64,000 nucleotides of DNA from Hydrangea macrophylla (GCA_033977485.1 CM066983.1:111257580-111321579); one strand, 5' to 3'; shown: positions 1-11,907, counted from the first letter of the stretch. Notes: generated by a model not told the origin, from the letters alone. Program-made: numbers and translations.

Positions 1-438
1 GTTGCTCATCCATTTTTCTCCATTCATAACTGTAAGTTCATGAATTCTTATTATGTGTTTTGTGATTTACGATTTTTCATGATGTGTTGCAGTTATGTTT
101 AATGTTAAATTTGACACTAGAATGAACATGAGTGTTAAATTTTACACTAGAATGAACATGATTTTTGAGACTGGGGAATTTTACAATAACTTTTTCAGAA
201 TCATGCTCACAATTATAGCATAAAGGACCAAAACCTTTGCAGATATACTGAGGAAGCTAGTCCGGCCTTACAACAAACAAAACCAATTTAGATACACAAA
301 TTTCAATATGATTGGTTACACAAATCCAATAATCCAAAATAAGATATAGAAAGAAGCATAAGTCTATTCATTAAGCATCACTTAATCATCATTCAATTTT
401 ACACTACATTACAGTAAACAATTTTGTATTACATTACA

Positions 439-580
439 TTACATTAGAGTGTACAATTCTATGGCTGGGTTATACCTCCCAGAAATATCCCATGGACTAT
501 TGGAAGGGAAGTTATTGATAGCTTCAATAACAACACGAGAGCCACTCTCAAATAAAATCTTGGAGCCCCACCGCCCGCCA

Positions 581-625
<45 letters not shown>

Positions 626-712
626 AAAAAAAAAAAAAAAACATTCTTGGGGGTCTTCAACTTAACAGCCGGCAACACAACATCTCTTCACCTTGAGCTA
701 CTGAAAATAGTG
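439..712 (-). pseudogene. Possible RNase H-like coding remnant
   Basis: On the minus strand, two short reading pieces on either side of a homopolymer block read like a fragment of a protein ending shortly after a segment around FESGSRVVIEAINNFPSN. That segment loosely recalls the E-x-D/G-S-x-x-V-x-x-A-I-N signature of plant RNase H-like (RVT_3) domains found in LINE elements and stand-alone genes. A run of 33 C and 26 A bases (583-641) interrupts it, so it is not an intact gene. No start, domain set or neighbour supports a function. It could equally be chance coding in a repeat. Confidence 0.22.
583..641. repeat. C33-A26 compound homopolymer
   Basis: A run of 33 C (583-615) is followed directly by 26 A (616-641). 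On the minus strand this reads T26 then G33. Run lengths of this size are rarely copied or sequenced faithfully, so the exact counts should not be trusted. Confidence 0.9.
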
Positions 713-799
713 TGAAATTCAATAAAAAGCGCATCGGTATATAATTTCCCACCATATGATATTGTGAGACTCAAATTACATTTAAATTTTATCATATGT
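642..799. other. AT-rich intergenic DNA up to target duplication
   Basis: No gene is visible. The last five bases (795-799, TATGT) are the left target-site duplication of the solo LTR that follows; the matching copy is at 3353-3357. Bases 1-438 likewise show only AT-rich sequence with a few direct repeats (for example the repeated phrase around 105-165) and ATTAC pentamer repeats near 425-445. Confidence 0.6.
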
Positions 800-1892
800 T
801 GTCACGCCCCGAAAACGGAACACGTGAACGGAAAGGAAAAGAGATAAAACAATGCTAAACATACACACAACGCGGAAGCGACCATGAGAAACCAAGTTTT
901 AAAGAACTCAAACACTTATTAAAACTTGAAAGCTACAACGGAAAATATCTTGAAAATTTAATGATTGAGGATGAATTATAAGGAGTTTTGAAAGAAAACA
1001 CACTCACAACAATTTAATAACAAATGTGGGCAATAGGGATCCAAGTCCAAGGTCAAACCACATGAAAATATAAAAATTAAAATTTTAGTTTCGGAAAACA
1101 CTATTCATCGCCCGAAAAGTTCCCCAAAAAGTACCCCGTTTTTTTTTGACACAATGTCTTAGGATCATATAGGGACACTTGGGTTTTAATTAGCATTTCT
1201 ATTGAGGTCCGAAAAAAGGGTGCTGTAGGCAAAACGGATCTCCCGGGCAGCCTTGAAATTTACTATTCATCCCAAAAATACACAAGCAGTTTTTACTATT
1301 CATCCACCTTTAAAACCTTTGTTTTGCTTGGTTTTATTTTGAAACTTCGTGGGAACGTTTTGAAACATTAACAAGGTGTTTTTAACAAGAAAAATATCGA
1401 CGGCATGTCGACGTAAAAATGCCTACCTGTCCAAATTAAATGAATCCAACAAGGATTACAAACATAAGAACCAAATCCGACAAGGATTGGAAACACAAAG
1501 TGAGATCCGACTAGGATCGACAAAGTATAAATAACTTGTAAAGTATGAGTTAAGTAAGGGATACGGCATTCCCAAAACATAATACAAGTTGGTTTTTCAA
1601 AAGAAAGTGCAAGGACTAACACTTGTCCATAAAATTCACTATAAGTCTTCCAATGACAAAAGAAACAAGAATTAGGAGATCAAGGAGTTTTGCAACCACA
1701 TAATACAATAACTTTCATAGAATTAAGCTATTACAAACTCCTACAACAACAAATACATTGGAAGCTATATATATCCATAATGTTAAGGCCTAGCCTTCAA
1801 AAAGATTTTTACGACGACGTCTACGCGTCGGGTTCACATGTGCCCTTTCCCCTTATCAATATCACCTGAAAAAGAGGTTTTTGTAGTTTCAT

Positions 1893-1908
1893 TAGGCAGG
1901 ACGGCCTA
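1893..1908 (-). other. LTR hairpin, TAGGC/GCCTA stem
   Basis: A five-base-pair inverted repeat with a six-base loop lies 25 bases from a CAGGT motif on the minus strand. It sits at the place in the LTR where the other LTR families of this window carry hairpins with different stem sequences (see findings). Confidence 0.5.
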
Positions 1909-3049
1909 GTAGGAAATATTGCAAGAAAACAATATGTAATCCATAATTAAGTATGAGATGCGGTGCAAGTGCAATGCAATGCCGCCGTGGCAAAGATGGG
2001 AATGACGTGTGCCTTAAAGGCAATGCATGATATGTGCACTCCTCTCATCACCGGACTATGAGCCACCCACCCAAGGAATGTAGCATACCAACCTCCGGGA
2101 GCTAACCGGAATACAGTCGGAGTTTGAATGTTCTAAGGGTCATTCTCCCTGTCTCACATCACAACCCATATCCGGATTTCTTAAATCAAATTCCCACACA
2201 AGGGGTTTTTCCTTCTTTCAAAAATCAAAATTTTTGAATGTCATGCCGATGCTATGATTTGCCAATTCGGCTTCAAATGCTCATGTATGCTATGACAATA
2301 TGATCAACCAACATATTCATGGCAAAAATTCAATTTCAAGCAAAATCCATCAACATATACGTTTTTACATAGAATTTCCGAAAATTTCCAACTAACGTCC
2401 TAACGTGGTTACCACATAAAGGGAGCATCCTAAGCATGTCTAACATCACATAATTGGATTTAACCTCAACAAAACACATAATTTCATATTTAGGTAATTA
2501 GCCCTAAATTTACAACTTTGGGGGAAATCCTAAATCATGTGTCTAAGTTGTTCTCCTAACAAATTAGAGATCACAAATCACCTTAACTATAAATAACATA
2601 TTGAATTAGAGCAATAACATCTACCTCAATGTAATTTTTTTTTCCAAAATAAATGGAAAGCCAAGAGATGCAAGAAAATTCAATAGCTCCAAAATAAGGC
2701 TTCAAGAAGATGATAAGAGTTGTCCTAGGAGACCCAAGAACACCCTACAAGCAATGAACCTTCAAGAAATCACCATGGATGGGAGCTTGAAAAACACAAC
2801 TCTATGGAATTTGGGTAAGCTATGAGGGAGGTTAAATAGGTGACTTTCATGGGTATCAATAGAAAGCTCTCATGATTTTAGGGCTTGTTTGTATAGAACA
2901 AATCTCACCAATCTCTCTCTAAGGTGGTTGTATTGAAGCTTTAAGGTTGTAGCAATGGTGGGTTTTAGGGCTTAGAGATAAGGAAGAAGGAGAAGAAGAA
3001 AGAAAAAGAAAAGGAAAGTGAAGAGAGAGAGAGGAAATCCGGCCACTTT

Positions 3050-3075
3050 GGGGGGGGGGGGGGGGGGGGGGGGGG
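3050..3075. repeat. G26 homopolymer
   Basis: Twenty-six consecutive G bases inside the solo LTR; C-rich on the LTR sense strand. The length is probably unstable. Confidence 0.9.
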
Positions 3076-3392
3076 ACATGGTGGGTCCCACCATCTTGTC
3101 TCCTTTGACTTTGTGTAGATATGTATGACACCAAGCATGTGTGTGTGTGGTGTTTTCCAGTGTTTTTCTCCCACATTTAAAAGCATGTGCTCTAAAATGT
3201 ACTAAGTTAACAGTTTAAAAAGGTACACTAACACATGTTAACATTTAATTTAAAAACTACACAGAAATTAAATCCGGGCACACACATAAGCATTTAAAGC
3301 ATTAAAGTCAATTGAAATCAAATTAACTGTATTTAAATTTTGAATTATGACATATGTCTAGTATTATGAGTGTCAAATTTATCAATGCATTG

Positions 3393-3740
3393 AGTGAAAA
3401 TTTTATCACCTATGTGGGATATGTCACAGTGTATTTCGCAAAGTTACATATTTTTTTACGCACAATGTGCATCTTGCTATATGCCAAATTCAAAAAAAAA
3501 AAATCCATTGATAAATTTTCACTAGATATGTGTGAATGATAAAAATGCGACAACAATTTATCACTGAAAAATTTTATCACCCATGTAGGATATGTCAGTG
3601 TAATTCGTAAAGTGATATTTTTTTTTACGCACAATGTGGATCTTGCTATGCCAAATCCGAAAAAAAAAAAAAATATTCAGTGATAAGGTTTTCACTAGAT
3701 ATGTGTGAATGATAGAAATGCGACAACAATTTATCACAGA
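3393..3740. repeat. Two tandem copies of a ~172-bp AT-rich unit
   Basis: Two imperfect tandem copies, each starting near GAAAATTTTATCACC and ending near GCGACAACAATTTATCAC, with an A-run (about 3490 and 3660) in each. A third partial start appears at about 3740. No coding potential or transposon ends were recognised. Confidence 0.7.
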
Positions 3741-4392
3741 AAATTTTATCACCAATACAACTCCTATGGTCAAATGAATCAAAATCAAAAGTGAGTGAAA
3801 AATTTAACACCAATGTTAGATTTGATGTGCCACAACCAAACTATGATACATCATTTTTCATCTCCAATGTTTGATTCTCATACTTTCAATTTTACAACTC
3901 TTGTGGTTTTGGTGTGCAACATTTGTGATGATGAAAAACAAAGAGTGATAATTTTTTTACCAAGAAGAGTAAAAAAAAAATATGAATAATCTACATTTCG
4001 TTTTTTTAGAGAATACCATGTGAATCAAAAAAGAGTTTCCCCAATATTTTTCATTTTCTGGTACTCGTATCAAAGTAAGGATTTTTGAGATGATGAAAAA
4101 AAAAAAGAGTAAGAAATTTTTCACCAACATGAATCAAAAAAACATATGAATCATTTACGATTCATTTTTTGAGAGAATAACATGGGAATCAAAAACCCTT
4201 TTCCCACGAATGTTCCTTTTATGTCAATCTTCTCAAAGTAAAAACCATCAAAAACAACTTGAAGAATGAAAACGAGAAAAGATTAAGCACAGACCAAAAA
4301 CCCATTTTTATACTACACTTTTTTTGCTCTAAATCGTTGTCACAAACCAAAAATTGCGAACAAAACAAACACTAGGGTGAACAATTTGGTGT
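3741..4392. other. AT-rich intergenic sequence, no gene seen
   Basis: Low-complexity sequence with several short A-runs and loosely repeated phrases (for example the AGAGAATA-CATG-GAATCAAAAA phrase at about 4009 and 4172). Nothing codes for a recognisable protein. Confidence 0.6.
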
Positions 4393-4604
4393 CTACATGA
4401 TGATTTGTAGTTACCTTTATGACCCATTCTTCAATTTTGTCAGAAATCACAGTCGTTGCTGGCGGCGAGAGCAATGCGATTTCTCCAGATTTGGTTTCTA
4501 CATGATGATCTGTTGTTACCTTTACGACCCATTCTTCGATTTCGTCGAAAATCACAGCATTGTCGGCGGCGAGAGCAATGCAATTTCTCCAGATTAAGAG
4601 TTTG
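4393..4604. repeat. 105-bp tandem duplication
   Basis: The unit starting TACATGATGAT at about 4394 recurs at about 4499 with a period of 105 bases. Both copies contain GGCGGCGAGAGCAATGC and TTTCTCCAGAT. The copies differ at several positions, so this is an old duplication. Confidence 0.75.
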
Positions 4605-5439
4605 AACACGTTTTTGATTTGTAATTCCTAGATTTGACACAAATTTTATACCCAAATTAAATGTTCTCTACGATTTTGAATTTGAAATCCCTATATTTTG
4701 GAGTGATTTGAGCTGATTTTTTGCGATTTCTTAGCTACAATGATGAGTTTTGGTCACAACGTGGAGCTTCTAATTCAGCCTGGCATATTGTGGGGGTATG
4801 GTCTTATAATTTTTTTGTGGACCTTCTACTGAAAACTTTTTGGGGTTGGACCTATTCCAAATAAAGTGGGTCTAATAGGATTTAGCAGTAGTTATCTCTT
4901 AATTATTTTATCATAGCTATTTATATATATATATATATATATACAAATTTGGGAAAATTACAAAAAAAAAAAAAAAAGGGGCTTCAGATTGAAAGTCTTA
5001 TATTTGAGAATAGATTTAGAATTACAGTCTTATTACGACTATTGAAAAAAATAATGTTTTAACTTTAAAAACCCATAGTTAATAATTGGTAACTCATAAA
5101 AATATGCCGTCAATCCCGATAGTCTTAAAATAATGTCTAGTATTTTATTTAAAATTTTAAAGATGATCCAACAATGTCTAGAATACAGCTTATTTGTATG
5201 GCCCACGTTTATGTAGGAAATTTTGTTTTGAGGTAGCAACTGCTACAGACTCCAAATTGAGTCCAGTTAGTGATGTTGAATTCCGTATAGTGTAAGGAAC
5301 ATTATGGTGAAGTTTTGACATAGTTTTAGCATATATACATAAATACCCTAGAAGAGCCTTAATTACAGTTTTATCCTATGTTTTAGAACTTGGGATTAAA
5401 TGTTTAGTTATTTTACCTCTATTAATGTAGGAACCACTT
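4605..5439. other. Intergenic, microsatellites only
   Basis: No gene or element ends recognised. It holds an (AT)n tract at about 4921-4943 and an A16 run at about 4961-4977. Confidence 0.6.
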
Positions 5440-6388
5440 CATCGTCAATTCCGAAGTCACCAAGGTGAGTGTTTGTATCATGTATTCAATTCAACTTTAT
5501 ATGTGAGTGTTCATTACCTTTCCTCAAACTCTATTTTAACTCAATATATAATGAGTAAATTCTACTACGACTTTAATGATATGCAAAGTATCAAAATTAC
5601 TAAAGTTGTTTTTGGAACATTTTTCTTGGTTTCCGGAAGGGTTTTAGCATTCAAAACTTATTATTCTCAAATGTGTCAATTTATTCAAATGTCATGTATC
5701 TTTCAAAATGTCATCATTTAAAATGCTTATTTATTTAAAGTGTCAATTACCACCGTAACAAATTATAAAGTATAGCCTACGTATGTGATGAAATGAGCCC
5801 GAAAATGAGCCCGACTGTAGGGTTGCCTTTGATCATTGTGCGATGTAATGAATGAATGTGTGCGTGAGTGGGTGGTTGGTAATTTGACATTCATGTAAAG
5901 ATGCTATTTTCAATGCAAATTATATAGAACCTGTCATTATATTTCTGTTTTATCGTATGAAATTTTGTTTAATGTTATTATCTTATCTCTTCTAAAAATG
6001 CAAACCTTTTAATGATTATTTTCAAGGTTATGTTTATTCACTGAGCCTTCAGCTCACACTCCCCAAATATTTTTAAAACCCTTTTCAGGTGACAAAATGG
6101 TGATGATAGGCTATTACAGAACCCTTAAAAGAACAAGAAATTGTAATAGAAGAGAAAGATTATCTTCTTGATGCACTTGAGGAGTCGATGGTTGTTGGAT
6201 ATGTAAAATATTTTAGAAGAGTTATGCCTTCAGTTGTAATAATATTTCCAAGATTTATTATGTAGACTTCGATATAAAAATAGATTTAAGCTATGTTTGT
6301 TTTCGCTAGAGCTCTATTTATTTATGAAGAGGCCTCAGAAGCCAGTCTCGAGCCTAAAATTTTGAAGTCGAATTTTGGGGTCATGACA
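5440..6388 (+). mobile_element. LTR remnant, plus orientation, 5' end not resolved
   Basis: The right end is a clear LTR-type terminus (GGGGTCATGACA at 6377-6388). Upstream is a hairpin TGAGC-CTTCA-GCTCA (6042-6056) followed 30 bases later by CAGGTGA (6086), the same pair of features found in the other LTRs of this window. The left boundary could not be found and no matching duplication of CATGT (6389-6393) was seen, so this is a 5'-truncated or decayed solo LTR. The start given here is approximate. Confidence 0.5.
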
Positions 6389-6684
6389 CATGTCACCCAG
6401 CTAAGTCCTGAGTGAGCAATGGGTGAACATTTTTAGGTGAGCAAAAATGCTCTCACTCGTAATTGGAGCAATCTAGGTACAAGTGTGTGTGTATATATAT
6501 ATATATATATATGATTACCTAGGTACAAGGATATTGAAGAATAATAAAGTTTGGATTATCAAAAAGAATATTTCTTTAATTGACTTTTACATAGTATAGC
6601 ATTTGAAATGGAATGGAGAATTTGCCATTTTTCAATGGTAAAACACTATAATTTGACATCTCTGCACCAATGATGCATTCTACA
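6389..6684. other. Left flank of viral insertion, with TG/TA microsatellite
   Basis: No gene. A (TG)n(TA)n tract lies at about 6482-6512 and is bracketed by two copies of CTAGGTACAAG (about 6472 and 6519). Confidence 0.6.

Positions 6685-6729
<45 letters not shown>
6685..6729. repeat. (AAT)15 microsatellite at left edge of virus 1
   Basis: Fifteen perfect AAT units abut the first recognisable viral codons. A matching (AAT)12 tract closes the right edge of the virus at 15620-15655. Confidence 0.9.
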
Positions 6730-6730
<1 letters not shown>

Positions 6731-7338
6731 TCCCAGGTACTAGTACTGTTAATACCACATATAGAATATATTACAAAGTTATGAATACTTTGTGTCCTAA
6801 TGCTATTTTAAAAAGTATTCCGGGGAAAACAGTAGCGATAGATAGTAATTGTCTTACTACTAATATTGCTACTCCCAGATTAATAAAATGGGAAGAAATA
6901 AATTTCCCAGAGGACTGGTGTCTTCCTAATGCTGTTCCCCCAGCCCCAGTACCTCCTTCACAATTAGATCAAATCACCCAAACTAAAGATGGTGATATTG
7001 AAATTTCTTTTACTCCTCAAAAATTTAGTAGATTATCTTTGAGTAGAAGTAATTCTGTAAGAAGTTTTAATACTGCTCCTTCAAAACTTCCTTACACTGT
7101 CTCTTATCCCTCTTCTTCTAGACAATCCATGTCTGATCAACCCAGACCAAATATGGACCTGGAGCATCTCCAGAATCTAGAAAGAGAAAATGTTTTAAAA
7201 GGTTTTGTTCATTCTGCAAAAAATATTCCTCAGGCAGTTTATGGTCCTGAAGAACAAAGAGACAATAAAGAGAGAGAGAAAAAGGATCCATTTGATCCCT
7301 CTTATTCTCATGATGATTCTGCTTCCATATATGTTTAA
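6730..7338 (+). pseudogene. Viral movement protein, C-terminal part (virus 1)
   Basis: The reading frame runs through the (AAT)15 tract and then shows a TTYRIYYKVMNTLCPNA segment, typical of the conserved C-terminal part of caulimovirid movement proteins (30K superfamily), which build tubules through plasmodesmata. Further on is a W-E-E-I-x-F motif followed by a proline-rich linker, and then a serine-rich tail. The conserved N-terminal core of the 30K domain is absent, so the gene is 5'-truncated at the microsatellite. The frame ends with TAA overlapping the ATG of the next frame (TAATG at 7336-7340). This could be a native stop-restart or a frameshift within a once-continuous polyprotein. 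Confidence 0.65.
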
Positions 7339-7962
7339 TGGATTTTAGACCAGACTCATTTTTAAGACATGTTATTAGTAAAGATTTCATGCTGGATAAA
7401 AACAAAGAGTTTCGGCATGAGTATTTTAAAATTTTTAATAAAAAAGATTTAGATCTGATAAAAGATTTATACTACAAAGATCTAGATCAACAACAAACTA
7501 TTATATGGTTTGTTGACTGGTTTAACAAATGGTTTCCTTCTCAAAAAGTTTTGAACACTATTAGTTCAACCAAATGGAGATTACATGGGGATAAAGATTT
7601 CTTTGAAAGCTTACATCCTCCTCCTATGCATATAGACTTCAAGTCAAATGATAGAGATCTTGAAGCAGTTGCTTATATTAGTAAAACTGGAACTGGTGGA
7701 GCTGCTGATACTATTTTTAACAGCCATTTAGCTCACCAGAATAATTGGACAAACCGATCCATAGAATCTATGGAGGCCCAATTATCCAGAATTGAAGAAA
7801 AAATAGAAAATCAAGAAAAGACTCTTAAGAATTTAAAAGATCTGAGTCCTCTTGAAAAAGGATAAAGTAGCAAAAAGAATTCAAAATTTGAAGCAGCTAC
7901 TTTCAAACCTTCTCTTCAACCGGAAAAATTCCGTACTACTACTAAAAAGAAGAGGAAGAATT
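7338..7962 (+). pseudogene. Viral polyprotein middle region with coiled coil (virus 1)
   Basis: An open frame from 7338 to the TAA at 7863-7865, and in the same frame past that stop to about 7962, encodes a charged, aromatic-rich region and a probable coiled coil around residues 135-170 (MEAQLSRIEEKIENQEKTLK). Its position between movement protein and coat domain fits a linker in the florendovirus polyprotein. A frame change near 7955-7965 leads into the coat-protein frame. I do not assign a function to it. Confidence 0.55.
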
Positions 7963-9604
7963 TATAGAACTCTTAACAAAGAAAATACAAGGTATTTCTC
8001 TGAATGTTTTGTCAACAACTCCTTCGGACTTTCAAGAAGAAGTTATTGCAGAAGAAATATCAGGAGAAGATGATCTATATGAAAATTTCCACATTATGGA
8101 AAATAATTTTAAAGAAAACCCTCCTCTTCAAATTAATAAAATAAATTATAAATATGAGCAATTGCCCTATTATTATAATAAACCATCTCCACAAGATCTT
8201 CTATTTGAAGAAGCAAGTTGGAGGTACCAGACATCTTATACTAGTAAAGAGGTAGTAGAATGGAATATTGATGGTTTTACTGAATACCAAATCTTTGAAA
8301 CCATTCATAAAATGCTCATGTGGGCATGAATGAGTAAACATTGTGATAATTCTGAAAAAGATACTGCAATTATTATCACAAATGGCTTTTCTGGCAGTCT
8401 TAAAGGCTGGTGGGATAATGTTTTAACAACACCCCAGAAAAATGAAATATTAGATAAAGTAAAAGTAGAAACAGTAAATGGTGCACCAACAATGGTCCCA
8501 GATGCTGTTATTACTTTAGTACAGACTATTATCGATCATTTTATCGGTAGTAATCCACAAAGAATGGAAAGGAGTAGAGAACTCCTTATGAATCTTAGAT
8601 GTCCCTCTTTGACCCATTACAGGTGGTATAAAGATATATTCATTTGTAGAGTTATACAAAGAGTGGATGCAAATAATGAATTTTGGAAGGCAAGATTTAT
8701 AGATGGACTTCAACAGTTATTTGCAGAAAAATTAAGACAAAGACTTAGAGATCTTAATGATGGATATAACATTCCATATGATAGCCTAAATTATGGGCAG
8801 ATCCTAGGTGTTTGTACCCAAGTTGGACTTGGTATTTGCAATGACATGAAATTGCAATACCAAATGCGTAAACAGAATCTTACTGGTAAAAAAGAACTAG
8901 GAGATTTTTGTGGTCAGTGGGGAATTGACATGCCAACTATGCCGACTAAACCAAAAAGAAGGCAAAGTAACAGGCAAAGCAACCAAAGACCACCACCTCC
9001 CACTAGGAGAAGGAATATTAATTCTAATCCTAGAAATCTTAGATCTAAACCACCTCCTAGAAATAATAACCCTTCTAATAAGAAAACAACAACTAATGTT
9101 GATAAAAGGGTTTGTTGGAAGTGTGGCAAAGTAGGACATTTAGCTAACAAATGTACTACTAAAAAGAAATTAGCAGAGTTGAACATGGATGAAGGTCTTA
9201 AGGCTCAACTCTATAAAATTTTATTAAATACTTCTCCAGAAATATCTGAGGAAGAAGACATCTTTGAAGATGATGAATCTTACTCCCAAGAGGAAGAGGA
9301 GCATCCTCCATCTTCATCATGTGTCAATGGATGTCCTGATGCTGAATATTGGAAGTCTATTGCTACTATGAATGGACTTACTTTAAATGTTCTTACTTCA
9401 GATCAGAGTGAAATGTTAAATATAATTGATAATATTACTGATCCTGAACTTAAGGTGAAAGTAATACAATTATGTATTAGTCATGCTAAGAAGACTCCTG
9501 AAAAGAAAGAATATCAATTTAAACAATATAGTCTACAGGAAGTCTTTAATAGAATGGAAAAAGTTGAAAAGCCATTTCTATACAAGATCTTAGACATGAA
9601 ATAA
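7963..9604 (+). pseudogene. Coat protein/gag-like domain with zinc knuckle (virus 1)
   Basis: One frame covers an acidic N-terminal stretch, a helical coat/gag-like domain (SLKGWWDNVL at about 8398-8427; HYRWYKDIF at about 8618-8644), a basic Arg/Pro/Asn-rich segment and a zinc knuckle C-x2-C-x4-H-x4-C at about 9115-9156, then an acidic tail. This is the order of caulimovirid capsid proteins, where the knuckle binds viral RNA. An in-frame TGA at 8327-8329 followed directly by ATG breaks the frame. The frame closes at 9602-9604 and coding resumes in another frame. The methionine at 8009 is internal, because coding similarity extends upstream of it. Confidence 0.7.
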
Positions 9605-10485
9605 ATTTGGTTAAGTCCGATATAAAAGATCTCCAAATTGCATTTTCAAAAATGGAAGAAAAAATTGATAATATAAATATTAACTCTTCCATTAGTATAG
9701 GTGATAATATTCCTGATACTGAGGAAGAGAAGCCTACACCCATAGATATGGCAGGAGATCAATATTTACATCTCCTAAATAAAATTACTTATCAAAAATG
9801 GTATGTTAGAATTAATATTGTTATTCAAGAAGACTATACCATTAGTAATGCTATTGCATTAATTGATAGTGGAGCAGATCTAAACTGCATACAAGAAGGC
9901 ATAGTCCCTACAAAATATTTTGAAAAAACTATGCAATCTTTGACTTCAGCAAGTGGAAGTAGGATGAAAATCCATTATAAACTTTCTGATGTCCTCGTTT
10001 GTAATGAAGGAGTTTGTATTCCATCTACTTTTTTACTTGTTAAAGATTTACAACAGCAAGTAATTTTGGGAACTCCTTTTTTAAAACTTATTATGCCAAT
10101 ACAAGTTGATCAGACTGGCATATATGGAAAATTCAAGGATTTTGATTTGGTTTTTTCATTTTTAAGGGAACCAGATACTAGGTTTATCAACGAATTAAAT
10201 CTATTAGATTTCAAACAAAGACACCTTGAATTCTTACAGGATGAAGTTAGAAATATGCAAATAGAGCATCAATTTAAGATGCCAAATATTTCTAAAAGAA
10301 TTGAAAAAATTAGAAAGGAATTTCAAAGTAAAGTTTGTAGTGAGATTCCTAATGCTTTTTGGACTAGAAAGAAACATGTTGTTTCTCTTCCTTACAAGCA
10401 AGGTTTTGATGAAAGATCACAGATTCATACTAAGGCAAGACCAAGCCAGATGAATTCTGAACTCTTAGAGCATTGTAAAAAATAA
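9592..10485 (+). pseudogene. Aspartic protease and linker to reverse transcriptase (virus 1)
   Basis: After a short coiled coil comes a retropepsin-like domain with the catalytic D-S-G-A motif at about 9863-9874 (ALIDSGADLNCIQ) and a downstream VILGTPFL motif at about 10060-10083. Together they are the hallmark of the pararetroviral protease that cleaves the polyprotein. The frame ends at an in-frame TAA (10483-10485). The same frame continues after it into the reverse transcriptase, so this is one gene with a stop. The upstream coat frame joins it by a frameshift near 9570-9592. Confidence 0.75.
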
Positions 10486-11476
10486 ATACAAAGTCTTTTA
10501 GATAAAAAGCTCATAAGGAAAAGTTATTCACCTTGGAGCTGTACAGCTTTTTATGTAAATAAAAATGCTGAAAAAGAAAGAGGCAGACCCAGATTAGTGG
10601 TTAACTACAAACCATTAAATGATGCCTTACAATGGATTAGATATCCAATTCCGAATAAAAAAGATTTATTAGATAGACTTTATAATGCTTCTATCTTTTC
10701 AAAATTTGATTTAAAATCTGGATATTGGCAAATCCAGATTAAAGAAGAAGATAGATATAAGACAGCTTTCACAGTTCCTTTTGGGCACTTTGAATGGAAT
10801 GTCATGCCTTTTGGATTAAAAAATGCTCCATCAGAATTTCAAAATATCATGAATGAGATTTTTATTCCATTCTCTGAATTCTGTTTGGTTTACATAGATG
10901 ATATTCTAGTCTTTTCATCATCTATTGATCAACATTTCAAACATCTTAAAACATTACAAGACATTATTATTCATAATGGACTTGTTATTTCAGCCACAAA
11001 AATGGATCTATTCAAAACACAGATTAGATTCTTAGGCTTTAATATTAGTAAAGGGAAAGCTGTTCCCATTGACAGAAGTATAACATTTGCTTCTAGATTC
11101 CCTGATGAATTAAAAGATAAAACCCAATTACAGAGATTTTTGGGAAGCCTAAATTATATTGGGGATTATTATAATAAACTTGCCCATGATTGTGCCCTTT
11201 TACACCAAAGGCTCAAAAAGAATCCTCTTCCATGGACACCTGAACATACTAAAGCAGTTCAGAGAATTAAACTTAGAGTGAAGCAATTACCATGTCTCAA
11301 TTTGGCTAATCCCTACTGGGAAAAAATTGTAGAGACTGATGCTTCAAATATTGGTTATGGAGGGATCCTTAAACAAAAGAATCCAAACACTAGTAAAGAA
11401 GAACTTTTGAGATTTACTTCTGGTGTTTGGAAAGGACCTTCAAAAAATTATTCTACAATTAAAAAGGAAATATTTT
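10486..11476 (+). pseudogene. Reverse transcriptase and N-terminal RNase H (virus 1)
   Basis: The frame carries the RT motifs in order: the RPRLVVNYKPLN region (10587-10620), FSKFDLKSGYWQI (10699-10737), FGHFEWNVMPFGLKNAP (10780-10830) and the catalytic YIDDILVFS (about 10891-10917). RNase H begins with the first acidic motif ETDAS at about 11332. Coding stops at 11476, where a solo LTR begins. RT and RNase H copy the viral RNA pregenome into DNA. The domain order PR-RT-RH with no integrase separates it from Ty3/gypsy elements. Confidence 0.85.
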
Positions 11477-11618
11477 TGTCACAGCCCGGTCCCACGATAG
11501 CGAAACCGGAGCCCGTGGCACGCCACCGAGGCTAAACCAATTCATTAACGTTCCTAAAAATTAGTTTTGGAGAACACACGCAGCGGAATAAAACAAGACA
11601 TTTTGAAAACCATCTGTC

Positions 11619-11907
11619 CAGTCGACTGATCCTCAGACCCAGTCGACTGATCCTGGTCCAGCAGAAAGTTGGGTTTTAAAACACCATCCAGTCGACTGCT
11701 TTCTACACCCAGTCGACTGGGGCTTCAAATTTTCAGTCGACTGATAAAGTCCGGTCGACTGAAGTTTGGCCTGAACAAAATATTTGAATTGAAAACATGA
11801 TCCAGTCGACTGTGTCGAGGACCCAGTCGACTGATCCCCTGCGAAACAATGCAGTGAGTTGCTGAAAACAAAGGCCCCAGTCGACTGTTTTCTCAACCAG
11901 TCGACTG
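11619..11907. repeat. Paired CAGTCGACTG palindrome array
   Basis: Ten copies or near-copies of the 10-bp palindrome start at 11619, 11640, 11689, 11710, 11734, 11752, 11803, 11824, 11878 and 11898. They form five pairs with start-to-start spacing of 21, 21, 18, 21 and 20 bases. The DNA between the copies is not conserved. Confidence 0.85.

Larger units (their letters stand above)
800..3352 (-). mobile_element. Solo LTR, Ty3/gypsy-like, 2553 bp
   Basis: The segment begins TGTCACGCCCCG and ends TTATGACA, giving inverted TGTCA/TGACA termini, and is flanked by the 5-bp duplication TATGT (795-799 and 3353-3357). There is no internal coding region or second LTR, so it is a solo LTR left by LTR-LTR recombination. 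Orientation is taken as minus because related LTRs here end in ...GGGGCGTGACA. It contains a hairpin (1893-1908, TAGGC/GCCTA) followed on the minus strand by CAGGT (1863-1868), shared with the other LTRs in this window, and a G26 run at 3050-3075. ORFs in it are shadows. I infer a chromovirus (Tekay/Del-type) LTR from the terminal sequence. Confidence 0.8.

Noticed and set aside
6484..6529. CTAGGTACAAG direct repeats as a target duplication
   Set aside because: Only a dinucleotide microsatellite lies between them, so no inserted element is supported.
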